Source: Apoderus coryli (lineage: Eukaryota > Arthropoda > Insecta > Coleoptera > Attelabidae). Taken from it: a DNA stretch of 64,000 nt. The position numbers and the translations under genes were made by a program. The number at the start of each line of letters is the position of its first letter. Position 1 is the first letter of the stretch. The DNA lies in contig OU452200.1 in NCBI GenBank assembly GCA_911728435.2, positions 23,141,715 to 23,205,714 of the forward strand. Reading direction: 5' to 3'. Shown in pieces: positions 60,001-64,000 of the stretch. Under the pieces are notes generated by a model, which worked only from the letters and a program-made list of their open reading frames with translations, was not told the DNA's origin and did not search any database.

Positions 60001-62776
60001 CAGGAACAGCTTGAGTTCTTCGGTGACTCGACTGTAATTTTAGTGTAATATTATGTTAAGAATTTAGAAGCAAATTTTTTTTAGATTTTATTTTAAGTTA
60101 TTAAAAAAAAAAATTATCAACAAAAAATCCAAATATATTATGCAACCTTTCGAAATTATCCTTAAGTAAACAGGTGCGCCGCCTCCGTTAAACATTTTCT
60201 TGTTTTAAGAATTTATTACAATTGATTTGTCCATCCAAATTCGATAAAAATTATGAAGAACAAATTACCTGCATTCTGAAACTGGCCTACAGTTGCATAA
60301 TGTTCAGAAGAGTTGTCACCGTTAGGTTCCCAATTGACTGCAGTACCTTGCTCTGAAGGTATATCAGGTAGACTTCTTTTTGTATTTGTTATCGTATTCC
60401 TGAAAATATATAATAAAGTAGTAGGTAGAAAAGTTATTTTGAATAAAATGTTAAGTAAACCCAAATAACGAGATATTTGCAAAAATTTAAAACCAAAATG
60501 CTTGGTATAGGTAGTTCCCTTAATCAGTATTTCCCCGCCCAAGTTAATAGGAACATACTAATTTTCTTTTTGTATGGGTCAAAGTGGATATTTTTTTATA
60601 TACAGATAATTTTATGAAAAAAAGTTTCCATAAACATACGTCAGCAAATGGATTGTTTCCAAAATACAACGTGTTAAAGTTTTTTTGTAAATAACGGTTT
60701 TTTTTTAATTACGTCAAATATCTCCTTACCGATTTCTTGGAAATTTGGCAGCGTTGTTGTTAGAAATAGGGAGCATATATGACCCTAACTAGATCAAAAA
60801 AATTATTAAGTCCAGTGGCGTTAGGGGAGCACCTTAATAAACATTATTGACAACAAAAATGTACGCCACTGACTGTAATTTAATTTCGATAGTGTGTTGA
60901 GATAAAGCAACTAAAACTACAACTGTTTTATCTCTTGTATTTTGTTCGTATGTGTCTTCGTTTAGGGTGGTCCACCACGGCCATCCAGCGATTTCCGTAT
61001 GTTTCTGTTAAAAACTCACGAGCAAACCGACTAAAATGTGCTGATGCACCATCGTGCATAAACCACATTGCATTTCTTATTGCCAAGGGTACCTATATTC
61101 CAGAAAGTCGCGATATACCTCTCCTGTAAGACTTCCTGATAGAAATACGGGTCCAATTAAGCAGTCACCCACAATTCTCATCAAACACCATAAATGGTTA
61201 TTATGAAAATTCCTTATTGGATTTCTTGAAAAACTCACTTCATCAGTAAACAAAATCAACATCACTAGTGCAAAAGCCATTGACAAAATGCCATACGTGG
61301 AGGAAAATCCAATTTGGCTCCATCCACCACTCATGCATCTTGCTGATATCATTGAGGACTGCTTCAATCACAATGGGTATATTCTGAGTATGTTCTTCGA
61401 CTAGACCAAGGCTTTCGACTGCTTCTCTTATTACAAGCTTATTATAAAATTATACAGGTACAGGTTTCTGAAAGTTGTGTGAATTTTCTAAAATCTTATT
61501 TAGAGGGTCGACTGCAATTTGTTCATGTTAAAGGAGAAACGTTCCCAATAATTTGAGGTTTCCCACAGGGCTCAGTTTTGGGTCCTTTTGTATATAACTA
61601 ACAATGCAGAGCCAGCTTGTGGTTCGAACTTGATTTTTTGCGGACAGCACTGTATTGCGAAGTAGTTCTGATATCCAACATCTAAACTAAAGCCATATAA
61701 CTGGCATATCGGATTGGTTTGCTGCCAACAGAATTTGTTTGAACGGGGAGAAGAGTCCAGCTATGTGCTTCTCCATGAGGAATCTGTACATGCTTGATAA
61801 CATCGATTCGGCTAAATTTTTGGGTGTTGTTCTGGATCCGAAGTTCCACTGGTGCTCGTACGCTGATTATATGTCAAAGAAAATAAGTAGTAAAATATAC
61901 TAATTACGCGGTTTGGCTAACTCAGTTTCGCAGAGGGTTCTTTTAACTTCGTACTATGCAACTGCCACTCACTGATTGTCTACTCTATTATAAATTGGGG
62001 CTTCTCACCTTCCACTAGTAGAATAATTGCGTTCCAAAGACGAGTGGTCCGGATTATTGATAATCTTGGGTCCTGCGACGATTGTAAGCACAGTTAGAAA
62101 AGGCATTTTGACGGTGCCTTGTGTGTTTTTGTTCAATTGTGTTACGGATGTGAGAGAGAATATCCACTAGTACACCCTTAACGAAAACGTGCACCCATAC
62201 GGTACGAGATCTGGGGCCAACATAAGGCTAAAATTGAGTATGATAAATGCGACCAGGGCAGCTCAAAATTATTATGGACCAAAATTGTTTAATGTGCTCC
62301 CTGGGGGCAGTTAGGTATATGTTGGTGAAGCCTCTTAAAGCAAAACTAAGAGCTTAATTAGGAGAAAAATGTGTCTACTCTTTTGATGAATTTTTGTTAA
62401 ATGATTTTAGTGAATTAACTGTTTGATAAGTTTGCTATTGATTGATTCTCTTATGTTACATGTTGGTTTGTTGTGTTTGGCTTGTGTAAAAGCTTTTGTT
62501 AGTTATATACACCAATAAATATTATTATCATTTAAAAACTGGTTGTATGTATGTATATTTTAGATACAATACTTAGACAAAAAATAAACAGATTTTAAAG
62601 AAATAAGTATTATAAAAGTAAAAATATATGTAAACCTTTTGCTAGAATCTAAATTTTCTCCACTAGCATGCAAGTCATCAACATCGCAAGATACTGATGT
62701 AGCTGATGGTAAATGATTTACATTTTCATCGGGATTTTTTTGTGTGACCATGCCATCAAGCCCATGCCATTCATTT
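35843..62776 (-). CDS. Tyrosine-motif-rich adaptor-like protein (10 exons in window, 5' end outside)
   Basis: Exons, in transcript order: 62776-62636, 60399-60269, 58146-57930, 52205-52000, 51895-51776, 51662-51414, 46845-46479, 43998-43743, 38997-38667, 36078-35843. The ten join to 2254 nt in one frame (751 residues and TAG), every junction agreeing in phase. The product is polar and low-complexity with about 24 Yxx(hydrophobic) motifs, many as DPNYE or GYEKI (HYATV, PYERV, PYAQL, HYSTV, VYTTI, TYARI, LYAKV, NYESL, GYEVL, NYEQL, GYSRV). Such motifs become SH2 docking sites when phosphorylated. PLPPPPPP is a likely SH3/WW ligand and the C-terminus is FQV. This layout recalls transmembrane adaptors such as PAG/Cbp, whose membrane segment would be in missing 5' exons. 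I infer a tyrosine-kinase signalling scaffold; the family is not proven. Its introns hold most of the transposons in 36-62 kb. Confidence 0.85.
36420..38440 (+). pseudogene. LINE relic (EN and RT pieces) in the last intron of the adaptor-like gene
   Basis: Endonuclease pieces near 36490-36860 (frame-broken; MFVRSELDCRSFDLFEFCIE, LTLYRSCSG), then NLGVNISRPTRVSRTGSSCI and DNIVTNLSE (36995-37460). RT start FNNFFVNIADHITG (37630-37690), a thumb piece around 37880-38100 and the tail KDLISCPQFSSITSC/CLIY (38231-38416). Large deletions and frameshifts. Confidence 0.65.
36820..36967 (+). repeat. 77-bp tandem duplication inside the LINE relic
   Basis: CAGGCTGGGAGCAACCTGTG starts at 36820 and again at 36897. 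The repeated unit runs to ACTTTATCATTA. Confidence 0.9.
38667..38997 (-). CDS. Adaptor-like gene exon: repeated DPxYE motifs
   Basis: 331 nt, TTATCAG to GTAAGT. Reads EPNYESMP, DIDPNYESFC, NDPSYDSLSQTDPNYEYVKD, PPYERFDED and SGYEKIKERR. The spacing of these motifs suggests internal repeat expansion. Confidence 0.88.
39216..39377 (+). repeat. Copia 5' LTR, 3'-truncated
   Basis: Matches the 3' LTR from TGTTAAAATAATT to AGTTATTCATT with small indels (ATT repeat number, AAATAGTT), then breaks off. Confidence 0.88.
39420..39938 (+). pseudogene. Copia Gag C-terminal part
   Basis: Reads EDYINKMLEIQNELKGVGRD, MAFKLLANLSEDYDSLVIAM and a zinc-knuckle region CFIGGKAGHFANVC, in which the second Cys is Gly. 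The frame stops at TGA 39936-39938 where the family has Trp directly before YLDSG; the pol frame goes on in the same frame. Confidence 0.82.
39939..42380 (+). pseudogene. Copia Pol: protease, integrase, RT (first part)
   Basis: In frame with gag. Protease LDSGVTRHM (Asp active site); integrase zinc domain HHRFGHISEGGLKRL and CVNCIMGKH; integrase core LVHTDLCSPM, KISDNGKEYVN and NGIAERANRTIMERV; then an acidic linker (about 41180-41450). RT blocks follow: AVKSKWVFKIKKGADGNIEK, ARLVAKGYSQMEGIDYDETF, YVDDILIFAK. It is open for over 800 codons and is interrupted only by the inserted repeat at 42381. Confidence 0.9.
42381..42583 (-). mobile_element. 203-bp retrozyme-related insertion in Copia RT
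   Basis: Flanked by the 12-bp duplication AAAAAAAAGGAT (42369-42380 and 42584-42595), so a genuine insertion. Read on the minus strand it runs from GACATAACTTAAAGTCTTG through ACAAGCAATTC, GGGCGCATCTAGTGTTGG and GAACTGTGTTTCACCCGGC to AAACATCTCTCTC. It lacks the ribozyme portion. Near-identical to the 28.9/29.7-kb copies. Confidence 0.8.
42584..43346 (+). pseudogene. Copia Pol: end of RT and RNase H
   Basis: Continues KKKDIEQMKNVPYRNAVGKL, QWTRPDMSHAVSVV and GYCDADWGSDKDDRKSYSG. A run of TACATACATACAATACAATA at about 42927 shifts the frame inside SLISWN...; RNase H then resumes with SHATKEALWIQQLLEELNIF and HNDNKGATELSKNN, then HSRSKHIDIRHHFLRD. Ends at TAG 43344. Confidence 0.85.
43353..43542 (+). 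repeat. Copia 3' LTR
   Basis: 190 bp, TGTTAAAATAATT...ATTTAACA, preceded by the purine tract AGGTGGGG and followed by target duplication GAAAC. Confidence 0.9.
43743..43998 (-). CDS. Adaptor-like gene exon: five tyrosine motifs
   Basis: 256 nt, TTTTTAG to GTAAGT. Reads YEKIKAPDDVCYAGINGPES, DPGYEVLKVANASSDIDPNY and DYGYSRVKEQIIDGYSVVNK. Confidence 0.88.
44115..44379. other. Intronic sequence, nothing recognised
   Basis: AT-rich; includes a TTAGGTGACTAGGTGACTA direct repeat near 44185 and ATTAATTAATTAAT near 44315. Confidence 0.4.
44389..44777 (+). mobile_element. Putative retrozyme: 332-bp unit, 1.15 tandem copies, with hammerhead ribozyme
   Basis: A 52-bp segment (ACAAACTCTCGGATTTTAAG and on to CATTCCAAATA) occurs at 44394-44445 and again at 44726-44777, giving a tandem period of 332 bp. 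The second copy starts directly at the 3' end of the ribozyme (44646-44725). AATAAATTA at 44380-44388 and 44774-44782 may be the target duplication, in which case the insertion is 44389-44773. There is no open reading frame, as expected of a non-coding ribozyme element. Animal retrozymes are known as small non-autonomous elements with tandem hammerhead-bearing units that are thought to pass through RNA circles. Function here is inferred from structure only. Confidence 0.78.
44646..44725 (+). ncRNA. Type I hammerhead ribozyme
   Basis: All parts are present. Outer helix I: CTGTCAACTAC (44646) pairs with GTGGTTGACAG (ends 44725), one G-U. Internal loop TGACCGA/AAGTATA. Inner helix I: TCACCA with TGGTGA, six pairs. 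Core CTGATGA (44670-44676). Helix II GTCG/CGAC with loop TGGAT. Then GAAAC, a minimal helix III AC/GT with loop GGCC, and U16.1-C17 at 44700-44701. Predicted self-cleavage is after C 44701. A very short helix III is typical of hammerheads in animal repeats, which usually cleave as dimers. Confidence 0.87.
44978..45350 (+). pseudogene. mariner-like transposase relic, plus-strand copy
   Basis: HCTIHRFEERGTKRNLTISG (about 45005-45065) is the helix-turn-helix linker region of a mariner/Tc1-like transposase. The following 150 bp continue as a decayed copy of the sequence found inverted at 45755-45995. Confidence 0.55.
45755..46140 (-). pseudogene. mariner-like transposase relic, minus-strand copy
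   Basis: Minus-strand reading EGEGRSHSTVSRAVHRFEER and SSKRNGSISGTLRPKRLTRD, LLLLVENPILLTREAM: N-terminal transposase region. The same family as 44978-45350 in opposite orientation; the outer end is near GACCCTGTATATAG (46128). Confidence 0.6.
46479..46845 (-). CDS. Adaptor-like gene exon: polyproline, LYAKV, NYESL
   Basis: 367 nt, TTGCAG to GTAGGT. Reads SPKPEKRQANSPLPPPPPPN, TMRNLDDLYAKVHKNKRED and EKEHNYESLKKSPRKPSDP. The longest exon in the window. Confidence 0.88.
46860..48150. other. Intronic sequence with weak LINE-like traces
   Basis: Mostly AT-rich. At about 47630-47720 the plus strand reads FKIIMEQFVKTMEGKFDTSK, which resembles coiled-coil ORF1 segments of LINEs, but it is short and broken. 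GTAATAATAATATTAAAGCC at 47958 resembles a reversed LINE tail. Confidence 0.35.
48200..49330 (+). pseudogene. LINE fragment: RNase H and zinc-like tail
   Basis: RNase H pieces DAEVFAIIQCAKLNRLRAYT, NVCSDSQAA and VWVPGHSGIEGNERADWLAR (48698-48976) carry the acidic active-site motifs. After a frameshift, ITIGLLTG-like text and CRLCNRAVETAYHVICEC (49070-49125) form a Cys/His tail. The 3' UTR after 49145 matches that of the minus-strand LINE at 21113-25190. Confidence 0.75.
49331..49734. other. Intronic, repeat ends only
   Basis: CACCCTGTATTTC at 49608 and ACACCCTGTATAG at 49717 are repeat termini; no gene seen. Confidence 0.35.
49735..50290 (+). pseudogene. LINE RT relic
   Basis: SGVPHGSNFGPLLFLNFY (degraded GVPQGSxLGPLLF), LNANKCKYIYVFLEKG and IQRNFFKYLMFKLY, ending in ESEKLEISEHDFLYKIL-like text after frameshifts. 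The catalytic FADD block is missing through deletion. Confidence 0.6.
50358..51060 (-). other. GC-richer, transposon-derived segment
   Basis: Minus-strand 50603-50358 reads PLIHLLSACPTYDASGYIHR and HDAALRVLYYICG, like the C-terminal tail of LINE polyproteins (ExxxHLxxxCPxxAxxxYxxRHD). The GC-rich 50640-50960 part has an open frame without recognisable domains. A (TTA)n run follows at 50988. Confidence 0.4.
51414..51662 (-). CDS. Adaptor-like gene exon: VYTTI, TYARI, LYEPP
   Basis: 249 nt, TGTGCAG to GTATAC. Reads DVYTTIPDPNNQIYNSESET, YARIPPLPITVEVEVNTLPV and DDQLYEPPPHTSTTI. Confidence 0.87.
51776..51895 (-). CDS. Adaptor-like gene exon: GYTSI and HYSTV
   Basis: 120 nt, TTGACAG to GTACCA. 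Reads GYTSISVREPLADILAQTKE and MSKKKRELDPHYSTVSDDS. Confidence 0.87.
52000..52205 (-). CDS. Adaptor-like gene exon: Ser/Pro-rich
   Basis: 206 nt, ATTTAG to GTAAGT. Reads AENTATINEPTAPSRSRRSS, then LDIPAASAVAGGIAASPELP and YMTPPVTQSNFSGDSQDSS. Confidence 0.85.
52318..52440 (-). repeat. Repeat with hammerhead-like end, minus copy
   Basis: Inverted relative of 57650-57770. Both share GTACCTGAAGA, AGCC, GAAACGTAGTAC, TGACATGAAATAAAAAA and AACAGAACCTTT-like flank. Confidence 0.6.
52389..52419 (-). ncRNA. Hammerhead-like core (CUGAAGA type)
   Basis: Minus strand: CTGAAGA, stem GGCT/AGCC with loop AATG (after an AGAAGAA insertion), then GAAAC. Matches CUGANGA-stem II-GAAAC. Stems I and III not shown, so only a remnant. 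Confidence 0.4.
52695..53203. mobile_element. Foldback MITE, about 509 bp, with long (about 150 bp) inverted repeats
   Basis: CTGGTTTTACCTACATAAGG at 52695 pairs with CCTTGTATAGGTAAAACCAG ending at 53203. Pairing continues inward through CCTCAGTCTAATTCAGTAGA, CCGAGGCATG, ATGATCTCG and CCCATCTACAATA (left to about 52850, right from about 53045). No coding potential. The family was not identified. Confidence 0.75.
53215..53880 (+). pseudogene. mariner/Tc1-like transposase relic
   Basis: NEHIFREPNFQESWHFNVYC and AIRIDGIVTLTFYQENLN, then (frameshift) FFIWGTIKNRVYNTHVTSIE and DCMQRVRYEFVNLRHESIRR: the ENPHW/NVWCGI and WGxxK...I blocks of insect DDE transposases. Broken. Confidence 0.6.
53925..54540 (+). 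pseudogene. LINE RT relic
   Basis: SFGQQHGFMCGPSTVTNLSV, degraded LSKAFDRLDHG block, then VPQGSNLGPLLFLLFINDLD and LFFADDLKIFASINSVADCI (54261-54452). RT palm motifs are recognisable across several frames. Confidence 0.7.
54560..56060 (+). pseudogene. BEL/Pao retrotransposon pol relic
   Basis: Protease/RT junction part (54576-55148): LADNNYDKPGHIDGIIGANK, SFGYVVMGQVP, LEKLVQQFWELEQVP, then LTGDIRQMYRQITM of the RT. After a deletion, the integrase N-terminus (55188-55470) has LRRLKPFIQDELLRLGGRLK and KHPIILSAKE. The integrase C-terminal part (55532-56056) has LLTYEELNTLLVQIEGLLNS, RPLCQLSS, NLKVGDIVIFKEGNSPPLHW and ends VKVCPLPRQ. The block with the catalytic integrase residues is missing. 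No LTRs seen. Confidence 0.8.
56090..57375 (-). pseudogene. 5'-truncated LINE RT
   Basis: Open part 57368-56529: FDCVSHNILINKIQHYGIRG, CGVPQGSVLAPILFLLFIND, VCLLADDTSFTWCG (ADD catalytic pair), VVSTVKFLGLVVDSSLKWKL and SHLRYALPFWGTSCA. After a stop the C-terminal tail continues to about 56300. Resembles the family of the RT at 8514-10073. Confidence 0.8.
57376..57929. other. Intronic; holds a hammerhead-like repeat
   Basis: Contains the plus copy (57650-57770) of the repeat also found inverted at 52318-52440. No gene seen. Confidence 0.4.
57670..57694 (+). ncRNA. Hammerhead-like core (CUGAAGA type)
   Basis: CTGAAGA, stem GGC/GCC with loop ATACTA, then GAAAC and GTAGTAC. GTAC precedes the core as well, so GTAC/GTAC could pair across it. 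Remnant; full fold not established. Confidence 0.4.
57930..58146 (-). CDS. Adaptor-like gene exon ending in a GC donor
   Basis: 217 nt from acceptor TTATAG. Reads KRQNLQNGVNTRPSISQHSS, DDTFSPYERVKYDKI, HPYAQLQPN and VVYEEGHVEERVNLL. The donor is AAG|GCAAGT. The nearby GT (AAGGCAA|GTATTT) would put a stop (AGC TGA) at the start of the next exon, so the GC donor is the one used. Confidence 0.85.
58385..59040 (+). pseudogene. LINE ORF2 C-terminal tail and 3' UTR
   Basis: FRIGVNLLLDGHPPYLFEKI, LRFKGLLSPPAHRTMLFERS and TTFRVLLRRKLLNLV then TAA at 58666-58668: the extreme C-terminus of an insect LINE. AATAAACTG in the 3' UTR at 59003. Confidence 0.6.
58915..59412 (+). repeat. 248-bp tandem duplication
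   Basis: ATTGCGGTTGCTATATTGTA begins at 58915 and again at 59163; the copies differ by a few bases. Each ends with ACCACCCTGTATATT. Confidence 0.9.
59550..60070 (+). pseudogene. LINE ORF2 tail fragment
   Basis: LLKCLYSSLVMPHLEYASAL, VQNRFLRYISYKLGH (59577-59837), then frameshifted NYQVHWLELLAKVGIHVPSR-like text to about 60000. RT thumb/tail region. Confidence 0.65.
60269..60399 (-). CDS. Adaptor-like gene exon: RSLPDIP and HYATV
   Basis: 131 nt, TTTTCAG to GTAATT. Reads NTITNTKRSLPDIPSEQGTA and NSSEHYATVGQFQN. HYATV is the first tyrosine motif. Confidence 0.85.
60560..61375 (-). pseudogene. mariner/Tc1-like transposase relic
   Basis: Minus strand: VMLILFTDEVSFSRNPIRNF, HNNHLWCLMRIVGDCLIGPV and FLSGSLTGEVYRDFLEY (61367-61077), followed downstream by GRGGPP-like text near 60970. 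Matches the FTDE...NVWCGI/IGP...YLxFLE blocks. Confidence 0.6.
61380..62535 (+). pseudogene. LINE RT relic with 3' end
   Basis: Degraded FDCFSYYKL, SYLEGRLQFV, a GFPQGSVLGP-like block near 61560, LDNIDSAKFLGVVLDPKFHW (61790-61850), RVLLTSYYATATH and HPYGTRSGANIRLKL (62195). Ends in CACCAATAAATATTATTATC near 62510. Many stops. Confidence 0.6.
62636..62776 (-). CDS. Adaptor-like gene, first exon in window
   Basis: 141 nt after acceptor GTGTTTTAG, donor GTTTAC. Reads NEWHGLDGMVTQKNPDENVN and DVDDLHASGENLDSSK. It starts with the third base of a codon, so upstream exons exist beyond 62.8 kb. Confidence 0.7.
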
Positions 62777-62799
62777 CTAAAACACACAAAAAGCAATAC

Positions 62800-63500
62800 T
62801 CTCAACACAATACACCCAAATAAAACTGTTAGAAAACAAATGCTCACACAATTAGTTCTAATTAGTCACAGTGAATTAGTTTTTATTAATTATAATAGTT
62901 TTCCAAGCCGAATTATACGAAACGCATTTGTTCGCATAAAGAACAACAATAGCTTTTACTATTGTCACAGGTTTCCCTATTAATTATATTAACGCAGTCA
63001 AGTTTTTATACAAATTATTGCACTGCGCCGTTGATTGCCCATATCTATTGGGATGTATTAGATATCACGTTCCGCGATTTGGTGCTCGACATCTCGTGCC
63101 GTTCACTGTGGGCCCAGAAAGGACTAATATTTTGTTTACGAATTGCTTGTTACATAAAGTAACAAGACTTTTAGTTATGTTGGAAATTTGTTTCATACTA
63201 CCATGCTTTCACCAGACAGGCCGTTTCGTTGATCCACAACTCGTTTGGTTGATCAACAACTCATCATATTTTGTTACAAAGTTCTGTTTACTTATTTAAT
63301 ATGTTTTTTTTTTTTCAATTAATTCCAAAATGTATTGATTTTCCTGTAAGTGGATTTGACCTGTTGGGAATAAATGCTTATTATTATTATTAACCCTGAA
63401 TAATCAGTGGTGGTCCGCTAAATTGATCGAAATGCAACAACTAGCCGACAGCAACAACACCATAGCTTTCTTTCATGCCACTAATACCACTTACAGCCCT
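62800..63500. repeat. Repeat mosaic with a retrozyme fragment
   Basis: 63139-63270 carries retrozyme-related sequence: GAATTGCTTGTTACATAAAG and ACAAGACTTTTAGTTATGTT as in the 42.4-kb copy, followed by the ribozyme region on the minus strand. A LINE-type tail AATAAATGCTTATTATTATT lies at 63370. 62848-63138 has no recognised gene. Confidence 0.5.
63200..63270 (-). ncRNA. Broken hammerhead (retrozyme family)
   Basis: Minus strand: TGATGA preceded by A instead of C, then a partly duplicated stem II region (GAGTTGTTGATCAAC and GAGTTGTGGATCAAC), GAAACGGCC and TGTCTGGTGAAAG. The duplication and the core mutation should abolish activity. Confidence 0.6.
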
Positions 63501-63512
63501 TCTCCACAGAGT

Positions 63513-63900
63513 CTTAACACACTGCAAACCAGGAATTAAATGGCAGAACAAACATCAGCGTTCTAGAAGCTGAAACAACTAGCATTGAGGCGATGATTAT
63601 CAGACACCAGCTGCGATGGACTGGCCACGTAATCCGCATTCCAACGGAACGCCTTGCATTTACGACGGCTATCAAGTTTTTGAAGAGCAGCGTCGACGTC
63701 ATGAGGATGCGAAGAGACAGCATCGAAAGGAGAGAGAACGCATCGATGGGGCAGCGCACCTACACAGCCGGTAAATGGTGGTGATTGGGTGTGTCATTTT
63801 AGTGACAAAATTTTGCGGCTCAAGGATCGGTCTGTTTAGCCATCTTAGGGTTCACAAGAGAAATCCCTGAGGTGGAATAATTCATACTCGTTATCGAATG
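63513..63900 (+). pseudogene. LINE ORF2 tail, internally deleted copy
   Basis: Same sequence as 1880-2400: LEAETTSIEAMIIRHQLRWT then GHVIRIPTERLA, jumping straight to TTAIKFLKSSVDVMRMRRDS. About 170 bp present in the first copy are missing here. Confidence 0.65.
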
Positions 63901-64000
63901 CTGATGATGATTAACCCATTAGCGTCTTGCGTTCTGTTTATCTGACAGAAAGAGGCCGTAGACTATCTTTACTCTGACGAAATTGAGGCAGATATGTTAA

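Noticed and set aside
62777..62847. Membrane-like open stretch (CFLTVLFGCIVLRVLLFVCF) read through in front of the first adaptor-like exon
   Set aside because: The frame has no ATG (it would begin at GTG), a TGA lies just upstream, and a good acceptor (GTGTTTTAG) directly precedes NEWHG. I take it as intron.

Overview
This is a eukaryotic, almost certainly insect, genomic window. It is AT-rich, has spliced host genes with large introns, and is packed with insect-type transposable elements: mariner/Tc1, Gypsy, Copia, BEL/Pao, several non-LTR (LINE) families and a Crypton-like tyrosine-recombinase element. I could not fix the order from the sequence. There are no bacterial operons, no CRISPR arrays and no rRNA.

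Two host genes converge tail to tail. (1) On the + strand, 2885-27198, seven exons with consistent phases encode a 300-residue secreted S1-family serine protease homolog. It has a signal peptide, a CKCKCGVP linker and K|IIGG, keeps Asp102 and GDSGG, but has lost His57 and two core disulfides. (2) On the - strand, 62776 down to 35843, ten phase-consistent exons (5' end beyond the window) encode the last 751 residues of a tyrosine-motif-rich, adaptor-like protein with about 24 Yxx(hydrophobic) motifs, a polyproline stretch and a C-terminal FQV. The closest architecture I can name is the vertebrate PAG/Cbp type, but this is not a confirmed orthology. One of its introns uses a GC-AG donor that the reading frame requires.

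Nearly everything else is mobile DNA, mostly inside introns. Intron 2 of the protease holds a Crypton relic, a hairpin MITE and a 7.0 kb Gypsy element with LTRs that look identical. That Gypsy element carries a LINE reverse transcriptase in its leader and has a deletion at the protease/RT junction. Intron 3 holds a 1290-bp mariner with TA duplications, and intron 5 a nearly full-length but decayed RNase H-bearing LINE. The intergenic part (27.3-35.8 kb) has a tandemly duplicated THAP-domain fragment and stacked LINEs. The introns of the second gene hold a Copia element, a BEL/Pao relic, foldback elements and many LINE tails.

The most exciting signal is a repeat of about 332 bp at 44389-44777, present as about 1.15 tandem units and containing an 80-nt type I hammerhead ribozyme whose core and helices are all formed. 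A decayed inverted copy lies at 15035-15114, a more damaged one at 63200-63270, and ribozyme-less relatives at 28.9, 29.7 and 42.4 kb. Tandem units, an embedded hammerhead and different unit boundaries between copies fit an animal retrozyme. Four further CUGANGA-stem-GAAAC cores at other loci look like Penelope-type hammerhead remnants.
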